A DNA stretch of 64,000 nt from Onchocerca lupi (Eukaryota > Nematoda > Chromadorea > Rhabditida > Onchocercidae): the NCBI GenBank assembly GCA_028564675.1, contig JAOVVO010000274.1, positions 1 to 64,000 of the forward strand, in the 5' to 3' direction. The notes below the pieces were generated by a model. It was not told the origin of the DNA, made no database searches, and saw only the letters and a program-made list of their open reading frames with translations. Position numbers and translations under genes: made by a program. Of this stretch, positions 1 through 10,718 are shown piece by piece (within the stretch, counting starts at the first letter, position 1; each line of letters begins with the position of its first letter).

Positions 1-116
1 ATGAGAGATAATTTTACAGATGATGAGTCATAAAAGAAAGAATTTCACAAAAATTTTAATCATTTGATTTTACAATTTTCCATAATAATTAGTTTTAGTA
101 GGGAATCAATTTCGGT

Positions 117-178
117 GTTCCCGACAGTACTCTTCTCTACGAGTGACAAAGGAAAGAATAATTCAATGATCAATTTGC
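117..178 (-). repeat. Dispersed repeat, copy 1
   Basis: Read on the minus strand, this stretch closely matches 21721-21780 and 60860-60905 on the plus strand. The shared core contains a TTATTCTT run, a TTTGTC, and a GTAGAGAAGA block followed by TACTG. It lies inside a 79-codon minus-strand open frame (60-299), which is therefore probably repeat-derived and not a gene. The family is not recognised. Confidence 0.6.
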
Positions 179-736
179 TTGAATAATCTCCGATGATTGT
201 TGTATTGTAGAGAAAGAAACACTCTTCCGACAATAAATTAAACTTATTGCAGTAGGATTTGTTTCTGTCACAACAAAATAAAATCAATTTTTCCAACAAA
301 AAATCGAAAATGTATGTAAAAAAGAACGAACTATCCAGGCATCATTTTCACTCAAAAAAACCTAGAAGTTTTCTTTTAAATAAGTTTAGAATTTAATTTT
401 GAAAATGATTAAAAAGAAAATCATTTGTAACATCTGCAAATGATCAATGAAATTATAAGCACTGAGTTGTAATAGGATGAAACTAAGATAAAGTCATAGG
501 TGAATTAAGATAAATAAAAAATTTTTGATTACAGTATTACCTGCAGCAATAGTAACAAATTAAGGATGTATGTCTTTAATCTAAAATTTAAAATCCACAC
601 CATTCTGAAATGAAGACTGACAATTTATCATCAAATTAAAAACTACGATTAAAAAATTACTAAAAGTTTAAAATTATAGAAAAGAAGGCCTATAAAAAAT
701 TGAAAACGATTTTTTTTTAATTAAAAAAAAACTTAC

Positions 737-3590
737 AGTATTTAATAAAATTATCAAGTTTCTTTTCAATTACCGACTCATTAATTAATCTGAAAATATT
801 TCGAAATATTTGACTAAAAGGTTTTTCGATGTCATTCGTTGTAGTAGAATATGGGTCACTGGATTTCGGACTGATGGGATGATAAGCATCAAAAAGCATA
901 ATTCCACAATGTTGAATGCTATTGAACTTCTAAATTTTGCATACAGATTTTCGGAAATATTTAAATTAATTGTAAGAATCATAAAGGGAACATACGTAGA
1001 AAGCGTGTTATTCACTTTAAATCCGTGGCATTTCATTTGAATGGCGATTCTGCTTAATCTGCTGCAATTTTTTGATTCAATTTTGAATTACTCCCTTGCT
1101 TTATCACATTTAAGTTCAATTTTAATTTCGCAATTATTCTCAGTCAAATATAAAATAAATTACTGGGAATTTCTTTTGCGATTCGATTCATCCAACTACT
1201 TAAATTTTTTTTTCCTTTTTGTACCATAAACATAGCTCTGAAAATTGGAAATTAATCCATAAAATCTATGAATTATTTGTTTTTTGCATTATTTTCTGCT
1301 TGCCATATTTTTAATAGAAAAATGTGAAACAACAAATTTCAACCATGCAAAAATCCTGAATTACTTTTGCACCAACCTATATTTAATGCCACTTCATTTG
1401 AATGTTGTCAACTCACCATGTGAGAATGCCTGATCAATTTTTTCCTTTGTTTTTTTTGTGTCCATATGTCCTTTGTTGTGCTTTTAACGGATTTCAAAAC
1501 CATTTCAAATGATTTTTAGAAGTCACCATGTTTCCGAAAGAATCGTCAAAAATTGATGGAAATATCAATAAAGTTTCAGTATTTTTTAAGGAAATATTAT
1601 AGACAGAAATAATTTTTTTAATGATTCTGTACTAATCATTCACGTGAATTTTCTCCGACTCATCATAACTTCGAGGATTTCAAATTTCTTCAGTTCATTT
1701 GATAAGTTATTTCAAATCACAATGGTTATTAGTTCTAAAATCATTCATGTCAACATTTTAAAAATTTTTAGCATATTAGACTATCACAGCCATATTTCAT
1801 TTAATGAAACAATCATTTTACCCATATTTCATTTAATGAAACAATCATCCAAATATTTTTGACTAGCAATTTGCTTAACGTTTTGATTTACAACGTAAAG
1901 AATGCCAATTTATTAAAAATAATCAATGGAAAAAGCGAATTAGGCATGAACAAATCGATGATCACAATACATGACATTGGTAGTCAGACCGAAAACGATC
2001 GTGCTTTATAAATATTCCCACACAAACCTATGCTTGTCCAGTATTAGTAAGAAAAACTCTATGTCAAGAATAAATAATAATCACTTCGCATTTTTCAGTT
2101 AACTTCTGCCTAACAAATTTAATTCGCACGCCGCATTGCTCTGCCTGCCATTCCACTCAAAACACAAGACTGAAGAGTTCTACATATGTCTGATGCCATT
2201 GATCGGAAATATGTCGGCTTATAGATGACCACTTCTGTCATGAGTGTGATTTGTGGTGAAATGAAGGAGGTGCTACGACATTTCGGTCACATGATCGATT
2301 GATTTATCTGTTATTTATACCCGAATCATATATTAACGCTCATGTTTTTATATACTTTTTGTATACAGCGTTGCTGTAGCTAAATCTGTTAAGTGAAAAA
2401 AAAAAAAAAAAAAAAAGAGAAAACGCACGTTTCCAGTATTGGGTAAAAAATCTGATCCTTCCAAAATGAGGAAAATTTCAGGCGGACCAGACATCAAGAG
2501 ATGGCTAATTCACTCACTCGTTCAAGCCATTGAAGACTCCTTTCTTCGCTTACATTTCATCGTTTAAGTGGATTTTTTACAATACATTCCTCGCAAGTGT
2601 TTTAAAAATCTCACTTTTTTTCGATCGAGCCATTCTTTTTTTGCAAAGTCAAGTTTGAATCCATTTCTAATTTAAGTCGCGGAAATTTCCTCATTTTTTT
2701 CGCAAAATCAGACGACCAAATAGTTTAGAAAATTATCTCATTGCGCTTTAATCAGAATAGATTTCACTGTTTTATGATTTTGAACATTAATTGTGAATAT
2801 ACTTTTGCTATCCTTTTACAGGAAAAACACACTTTTCAAATAAGCAATAGTGTTGAGCTATTTAAACCAATGTAACTTAAATTTTTCTATTTTAATAAAT
2901 TTTTTGTTACTGTTTCGGTTTTTCGAGTGCCGTAAACGATTTACCATGGGTGAGAATAAAGAAAAGATTTCCATTGCTTCGAGACATACATTAATGTGTT
3001 TTAAGATCTGAAATGAAGTTTGTAGTATTACTTGGAGATGTAAATCCACTGGAGTATCGATTTAAAGACAAAATATTTGCGTTTGCTTATTTCATAGCGA
3101 TCCAAATGATAAATTGAAGCAAGCTGTAGCATTATTGCCTTCGAATTTATCAAAGCATAAAATTCATCGCAAAAAGTTAATACATGGATTCACTTCAAAT
3201 TAGTATATGGCTCCATTAACAGCTTTTAAAGATTTGATTTGATTTCATCGCAGAAAGAGCGCAAAATCATTTCTTCCGTGACAGTGTTGCCATGCAATTC
3301 ATGCACGGCATAAAAAGCAATCATTTATTGCTGTACGAATTTCTCAACGTGTTTAACCGTTTTAAATTCATCGCGTTTCGCACTTTTTTTCTTGATTTAT
3401 TACACTTTTTAAACAAAATTCTCTTTTAATCTATAATTCTGATTTTTTTTTCGAGTTTTTTTTTCTTTTTTTTCCTTTTTACATTAAATTTATCGTTGGC
3501 TAGCAGTTTTGATTTTTCGTTGAGGGTGACTTCATTATTGAAGATACGAGATAACATCGCGGTGCATAGACGAAATATTATTTTAGAAGC
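737..3590 (-). CDS. Candidate exons of an unidentified minus-strand gene
   Basis: Three segments read like coding exons with good splice signals and compatible phases. The first, 3483-3590 (36 codons), follows ATTTCAG and contains RLCTAMLSRIFNNEV. The second, 2945-3007 (21 codons), also follows ATTTCAG and contains HINVCLEAMEIFSLFSPM, then a GTAAAT donor. The third, 737-929 (64 codons plus one base), contains GIMLFDAYHPISPKSSDPY and ends at a GTAAGT donor. I do not recognise the family, found no start or stop, and could not link the exons, so others must be missing or the gene is decayed. Part of the third exon is repeated near 4.3 kb with a 5-base deletion that breaks the frame. The alternative is a set of pseudogene fragments. 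Confidence 0.35.
845..1576. repeat. Direct repeat, copy A of 0.73 kb duplication
   Basis: This stretch aligns over most of its length with 4324-5053 in the same orientation, with scattered substitutions and small indels. Shared blocks include a TTGAATGCTATTGAACTTC run, GAATGGCGATTCTGCTTAAT and TTGTTGTGCTTTT. It begins inside the unidentified exon at 737-929 and extends into flanking non-coding DNA, so it is a segmental copy and not a spliced retrocopy. No terminal inverted repeats or target-site duplication were seen. Confidence 0.85.
1790..1848. repeat. Short tandem repeat (27 bp unit, period 32)
   Basis: Two identical 27-base units at 1790-1816 and 1822-1848 are separated by five bases. 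Each contains the palindrome TTTCATTTAATGAAA. No function is evident. Confidence 0.8.
2300..2425. repeat. Repeat fragment ending in poly(A)
   Basis: The segment with CATGTTTTTATAT, then GTTGCTGTAGCTAAATCTG, ends in a run of A at about 2395-2416. It resembles 21430-21495, where CATGTTTTTATTTG is followed by GTTGCTGTGGCTTAGTCTGG and an A-rich tail. This suggests the 3' end of a dispersed, possibly retroposed element. The family is not identified. Confidence 0.5.
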
Positions 3591-5660
3591 CTGAAATCCA
3601 AGCAATAACAAGAACTATCACGTTAAAGTTGGAAGGATTGAATTATCAAAAGTTATTTGGAGTTATATTTTGCCATTGATATGAAAAGACCTTGTATTCT
3701 TAATTATTGAGATATTTTAGTTTATTTCATATAATTCATAGATTTTATTGATATGCAATTAATTGCTTTAATTAGTGATTTGTGTCATGATTTGACTAAC
3801 CTCTGTGAATTCATTCCTTTACAGTGACATTAGGCAGTAGTGATACAATTCATTGTATCGTGATATTCAAATTACTAATATTTGTATATTTTAATATTAA
3901 TTAGTAAAAACATTGAAAGACAACGTAGCTAGACCAATTTCTGTTGCAATTTTGAATAGTTCTTTCTCGTTAAATCTTTTGATTGAAAAATATTAACCTA
4001 ACAAAAAATACTCTATTTTACTAGTCATTGAAATAGAGTTGATCTGTTTTAAATTTTACTGTCACTTGAGATTTGCTTAGAATTTTGTTAGATCATAATC
4101 TCCATATGTACAGTTTGAAATGTCCATACACTTGGTCTCATGCATTCTCAAACTTTTTATTTTGTTATGGAATTTATAGTTTTTCTTCATATACATTGAG
4201 ATTTCTTTTTATACATTAAAATTTCATAAAAGAAGTGTTTTAATGAAATAATTTGTCTGAACGTTAAAAAAAAATGACAAATTTTTCCGTGGATGCTATA
4301 TGTTCTTTTGCTTTATCAATGCAATAATATGGATCATTGGATTTTCAGATTGATGGGAAGATAAGCATCAAAGAGTTCCACAGTGTTGAATGCTATTGAA
4401 CTTCTAAATTTCGCATACAGATTTTCGAAAATATTTAAATTAATTGCAAAAATCATAGAGGGGAATACATAGAAAGCGTGTTTTATTTACTTTGAATTCG
4501 TGGCATTTCATTTGAATGGCGATTCTGCTTAATCTGCAGCAATTTTTTGATCCAATTTTGAATTACTCCCTTGCTTTATCACATTTAAGTTCAATTTTTT
4601 GTTTCACAATTATTCTCAGTCAAACACAAAATAAATTACTTTAGAATTTCTTTTGTGATTCGATTCATCGAACCACTTAAATTTGTTTTTTTTTTTTTCT
4701 TTTTATAACATAAACATAACTCTGAAAATTGGAAATTAATCTATAAAATCTATGATTTATTTTTTACATTATTTTCTGCTTGCCATATCTTCAACTAAAA
4801 AATGTGAAACAACAAATTTCAACAGTGCAAAAATCCTGAATTACTTTTACACTAACCTATATTTAATGCACTTCATTTGAATGATATCAACTCACCGTGT
4901 GAGAATGCTTGATCAATTTTTTTCTTTTGTTTTTTGTGTCAATATGTCTTTTGTTGTGCTTTTTACGGATTTCAAAACCATTTCAAATGATTTTTAGATG
5001 ACGCCATGTTTTCCAAAGAATCGTCAAAAATTGGAAACTAATATCAATAAAGTATGAGAAATGATTAGGAAAAATATTTTTAGTGGCACATATATGTATG
5101 TTATGCCAAAAAAAAAAATCATTTGCAATTGCGAAATCAATTTACTATCGATCAAAAAATTAAAATAATTTGAACAATATAGTAATAATGACAGGATCTT
5201 CCTCTGTTAATTAAGCTTAATATTCATTTAAAAGCTCATTAATAGGAAAATCTACTTGTTTCAGCAACAATATTCTCTGACCACAAGAAAAATCTAATCT
5301 TCATCCAAGTCGTGCCATTTAACAGCTTTTCATTTTCTCCCTAGATTTTCCGAGTTGAATGTGAGTTGGGCATAGCTGAATATCTATCCTTGTTAATTAG
5401 CTTAATTTAAGGGTAGCACTTTTAAACGTGTTTCAGTAATTTCTTCCATTAACACATACCCAAAATTCATCATTACATAAAAAAATAAAATCAGATTACA
5501 TACTAGTTTTCCCCCTAACAAGCTGAGCTTACCTTTCAACATCTATGAGGACAAATCAATCTTCTTTTTTCATTATTGCTCTAAGAATACTTCGCATTCA
5601 TTAAGCATAACTCAGTTGGCTTAATTTCTTTGCTCATTATCAATTATAATTATAAATATT
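3591..5660. other. Intergenic region with duplicated segment
   Basis: I see no gene in this 2 kb apart from the second copy of the 0.73 kb duplication. The sequence is AT-rich with frequent stops in all frames. Its right part is the 5' flank of the glycosidase gene. Confidence 0.5.
4324..5053. repeat. Direct repeat, copy B of 0.73 kb duplication
   Basis: This is the second copy of 845-1576. In the part matching the unidentified exon, a 5-base deletion near 4374 (minus-strand reading GTGGAACTCTTTGATGC) shifts the frame and gives an immediate stop. If copy A is a real exon, copy B is a pseudogene fragment. Confidence 0.85.
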
Positions 5661-5666
5661 TTCAGG
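5655..5666 (+). promoter_or_regulatory. Candidate SL trans-splice acceptor, glycosidase gene
   Basis: A TATTTTCAG acceptor ends at 5665, 33 bases before the start codon, and no coding exon lies upstream. This fits a spliced-leader acceptor, though a cis-spliced 5' UTR exon cannot be excluded. Confidence 0.45.
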
Positions 5667-5698
5667 CACCGCCATTTTGTATTCTAGGTGGTCTTATT

Positions 5699-8600
5699 AT
5701 GAATAATCAGTATCACATTTTGCTTTATTTGGTTGCAATAGCGAATTTTGTTGAAGCTTTAGAAAACGGATTAGTTAGGTTTGTTTATTTTACTATACAA
5801 TAATAACGTACGTAAACATTTGATTCTTTTTTCCAATAATAATTGGGATAAATTCAAAATTTTCTCCTGCTCTTCTTCTATGCCTAATTCAGATTAATAG
5901 AAATTTGTATATCGTTTATCTTAAATTCATTCATTTTTCATTTTTCCCATCTTTTATTTCTCACTTATTTCTTTTCATTCATCCCTTTTCTTTCGAGAAA
6001 TTGAACTAGATAGATGTACTTTAGTTCTGAATTCGAAAGAGATCTGAGTATCAAACATAAATTCAAATATTTCGCAGAATTCATTTGAAATTCTCTTTGT
6101 TAGGACACCACCGATGGGATGGATGTCCTGGACAAAATTTTATTGCCAGATGGATTGCGTACAGCATCCTTTTACATGTATCAACGAAAAACTTTATATG
6201 GACATGGCCGATCGTATGGGTGAGCTATCAACAAAATCATTCAGCTAATCTTTCCTATGGCATAAATTTTCAACTACCTTTTATATTAGACAAAAATAAT
6301 TTAAAACAAAGAAAAATATAATTTCAAAATAGCAAAGTCCTGAGCAATTTACCATTAAAATCAACATTTAACATTTGATATAATTTTCGCCCATTACATC
6401 ACATTTTTATGGATTTCTAGTTACTGGAATCTGATAATCTTGAAGGTCATTCCGAAGTGCATATACCAAATATATTGTACAAACAGCTTCCTATAAGAAA
6501 TGATAATTGCCATGATATTTCAACAAAAACTTGAAGTATGAAAAAATCTTATTTATGCAACTTTATGCAGTATCCAGATATCATCGTGGACGCGACATCA
6601 AGTTCTTAGACTACTTTTCTAATTTTATGATCAAGAGATTATTTCATTTTGAATTACTTCAGTAGAAGATGGTTATCTGCAAGCGGGTTATCAGTACGTT
6701 CATATTGATGATTGTTGGATGGAACGAAAGCGAGATCAGGACAACCGTCTTATTCCAGATCGGCAGCGCTTTCCAAACGGAATAGCTGCACTTGCTGATT
6801 ATGTCAGTTTACATTGAAAATTGCTATTTGATGTTAAATAAATGCGAAGGATGAAAATGCAAGTTCAAGCGAGTTTTGCAAGAGAAATTAAAATTTTAAT
6901 GAAGAGGACCTTTTTTTTTTAAGGATATTTGAAGATTCAGGGAAATGAAAACAAAAAAGTTAAATTTACATCAATTTACATTTTCTTGCTTTTTAAATTA
7001 GAATTTAAAATTTACCGAAATTAGATGCATCAGCGTGGCCTGAAACTCGGTATTTATGAGGATTATGGTACAGCCACATGTGCTGGATTTCCGGGTAGTT
7101 ATCAACATACAAAAATAGATGCAGATACATTTGCTAAGTGGCAAGTTGATTATCTCAAGCTTGATGGTTGTAATATCAATGTCGATTTGATGCCAAACGG
7201 TTATTTCATCTTTTCATTACTTACTGAAAATATCAGAAACTGAAAAATGGCTGAAAGTAAAACATTATATTGTCTTCTGTGTTTCAATGCATCTTGTAAT
7301 TGTGCATAACCCTAAAAGTTCAAAAAAAAATTTTTGCCAAATTTCGGATTAAATAATTTCAAATTTTGAATCTGATATGCAAAGTTTTTTTCTTTTTACC
7401 TCGAATTTATGCTTCATAAATCTTCACATTTATATTTTTTCCTGAATAAATCGTTAATATATCCGATTCGGATAATTATCCAGCTGTTCTTATGATTAGT
7501 AATATTTGAATCATTCTGTTGCTTGTACAGGCTATGCGGAAATGGGTCGGATGCTGAATTTAACTGGTCGACCTATAGTTTACTCCTGCAGTTGGCCTGC
7601 CTATCTCATTAATCAACCGGAAAAGGTTATTTCGTTCTCTGAATGAAAATAGAAAATAATATAACCGACTTGATGCCAAAAATTCTTTTATTTTTGATTC
7701 AGAATTAAAAATATTTTTGGATTCTGAGGATCACATTACAGACTAGTCAGAAAGAGAAAATCACAGGAAATTTTAGACGATTTTCTTTTCTGTTTTAGAT
7801 TTAAGCTTTTAATTCGCATAATCAGCAATTGGCATAATTGAAAGCCTAAATCTAAAATGAAAAAGATTTTATATTTTTGTATTGATCAGCACTGCCTTTT
7901 ATATAAAAAAGATTTCGGCAATAGCATTAATTGGAGGGCATTGTGAAGAGAAGGAAATTCCTGAAGCATAGAAAACTCCCTCTGATTAGTTTAATCAAAA
8001 AGTCACATCAAAGTTGCTAGACGAATGATGTAACGTATTCTACACAGAAAAGAAAGCTAATGAAAAGATGAAATACCATTACACGACTTATGGCTGTGTT
8101 AAAAAAATTAAAAAGAAAATTGTAAGAATTTCATCGACCAGTACACAAAAGTTGTATGGTATAACAACATAGTGACAAGTATTTTGGCAAAAACTTAGCA
8201 CATGGATGTTTTCCGTTTTTGTTTTGAATAATGAAAGGAAAATCAATTTCTTGTGATATGCATCTTTTCAATTGCAAAAAATTTTTAATGGTATTTAGTG
8301 GACATTGCAGTTCAAACTTTCGCTTGAAGAAGAATTGAACGCCAATGCGAACTGATAATAGAACTGAAATATAAGCTGTTTGGCACCATCACATTTGTTT
8401 CCCTTGTAGATCATTTAGATTCTTCACTTACAGGGAATATCTTTTAACGATTGTTTTGGTTCAGGTTGATTATCAATTAATTGGACAGCATTGTAATTTG
8501 TGGCGTAATTTTGATGACATAAAGCGTTCCTGGGATTCTATTAGAACTATCATCGATTATTACGATCATCATCAGGACAAACACATTCCTGCACAAGGTC

Positions 8601-10718
8601 CCGGAAGATGGCATGATCCTGACATGGTATGCTTTTTATAAACTTAGAAGAAACTCTATCAGTTCGAACTTGATTTACTTAAAATAAATGAGATTGTAGT
8701 AATTTTTTTTGGGGGTAAAGGAAAGATAACTTTTGATTTAAAGTTTGACAGTTAATGACTTACGTTTATGGTTGTGAGTAATTGTGCTGCGTGACCAGTC
8801 GTATTTATTTGAACTTCCATTCCTTCTCAATAGATACAGACATAGAAGCGACAACCAATTTGAGTTGCATTTAAATCTCAAACTTAGGTAATTAAACCTT
8901 TGCTATAAAAAAATTGGATAACATGACACGGCATGCAAATTATAAATCAATAATATCAATATAACAAAGTTAATGATGAAAAAGGGAGTTAGGCGACATA
9001 AAAGGAAAAATATTAAAACCCGAGTAACAAATACAAAACCGCTCCCGTCGAATACCTATATTACCTGTATTAAATAATAAAAGTTATGGTGGTAGATTTT
9101 GACCCTGAAATGGAACGATAGAAGAGCGCGTGACAGATCATGAGGATGCTCCTTTGTTAGTGCGTGTTGTAGAATAGACATTGGCATAATTAAGGGTTAC
9201 AAAATATTCAAGAACAAAGAAATAACTCAACATGCATACCAGAATTACAAATCATCTATACGAAAATTTCGGTTTTTTTCCAAGAGAAGTTACGGTTGTG
9301 ATAGTAATGAAATGATATTACCGTAATTTCTAAATTTGGAACAAAATAACAACATCGTCTGATTTACCTATCAAAAATTCAATTTCTCTAAGTAAAACTA
9401 AAGGATTTTTGGGATTTCAGATAATTGTAGGAAATACAGAATTAACCGTGGATCAAGCAAAAGTGCAAATGTCAATTTGGTCAATTTGGTCTTCACCACT
9501 TATTATGTCCAACGACTTGAGGTTGATCGCTCCTGTCTTCCGAGATATTTTATTAAATAAACGGGTTATTGCCATCAATCAGGATCCATTTGGCGTCATG
9601 GGTAGATTGGTTGCTAATGTTGGTTTAATTTATTGATAGGTAATCCATGTACGATTCCCATTCACACATTTCTCTCATTTATTTGTCATTCATCTATTTC
9701 ATCCAACTTTTCTTATATCCATGAAACACATGTAATAGTAAATTTTTTTAGAGAAATAATTTCAATTCTCACAAATTCTACCATTCCCACTCTCCTTTGT
9801 TTTCCTTTTCATTTTCAACTTTTAAAATTATTGCAACAGGAGGCATTCTTTTCAACTTTGAACAATTCGATGAGTCTATTTCTTTTCAAAATAGTATTGT
9901 TAATGCATCATAAATGTTATACTGGCAGGTTTACCACATATTTATATTTAATATTTTCAACAAATCATTAAAATCAAATTAGTTGAGAAGAAAACACTTT
10001 GCTACTTCTCCTTCGCTATAATCAAGAATTTCTTTTAGACGACCAATATTGGTATTTACGTGAAACCTGTAATTCCAGCGGAGCCTTCAGCTCAACGCTA
10101 TTCATACGCTGTAGCTATTTTCAACCGTAATTTGTATCAAAGGATGGTGTGTGTTCTTCTTTTTTAATAGCAAACATTTAATTTATTTTAATTTAAGAGT
10201 GCAAGTATGAGAGTTGCTTTGTTGAATAGAAAAAAATTTGTGAGCTTTCTACTTTCGTTTTAATCGCTTATAGATTAGCTCCTTAAACATATGTCATTCC
10301 TCGTTAATTAGTATTCGAACCGCTAATATTTAAAAAAAAAAAATTAAATTTCAGTTTCAAAAATATTTAGAAATATTGCGGGATTTTATCGTAAAAAATA
10401 TCGTCCATAATTTGCTTATCCTTCCTCTCACAAATTCGAAATTGTTAGATGAGTTTATCAGTTGTTATTCATTAATGTATTTAAAAGTTTGATTCTTTCA
10501 ATTCTGTAAAATTTCTTTTGTTCTGCCCAATCTGAATATTTTTATAGAATGTGCGCTTTTTACTATCGAAAGTTGGACTCACCAATGCTGAAGGCTATTT
10601 CGTGCAAGATTTATGGAATGGTGAGCTTAAAGGCCTACTGAAACCTAATGATTTTTATTCTACAAACGTGAATCCTACTGGTATTGATTTTTTCAAAGCA
10701 ACGTTGGCTAATTTATGA
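5699..10718 (+). CDS. gana-1: Alpha-N-acetylgalactosaminidase / alpha-galactosidase (GH27)
   Basis: Nine exons give 414 residues in frame: 5699-5778, 6104-6219, 6663-6802, 7025-7199, 7531-7625, 8465-8626, 9421-9618, 10039-10146 and 10548-10718. The product should be a secreted or lysosomal GH27 enzyme removing terminal alpha-linked GalNAc or Gal from glycans. Residues 1-20 form a signal peptide. The GH27 entry motif TPPMGWMSW follows, then HIDDCW. The nucleophile Asp lies in YLKLDGC and the acid/base Asp in WRNFDDI. The specificity loop reads SCSWPAY: Ser and Ala where alpha-galactosidase A has Glu and Leu (SCEWPLY). That matches lysosomal NAGA and the single C. elegans enzyme GANA-1. NQDPFG and the C-terminal beta domain follow. 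An AATAAA signal lies at 10760-10765. Length and domain order are normal, and all exon phases close. Confidence 0.95.

Noticed and set aside
60..299. 79-codon minus-strand ORF
   Set aside because: It overlaps a dispersed repeat copy (117-178) and has no splice context or domain.
9633..9971. 112-codon plus-strand ORF within the glycosidase gene
   Set aside because: It lies in the intron between exons 7 and 8, is T-rich and hydrophobic, and matches nothing in GH27.
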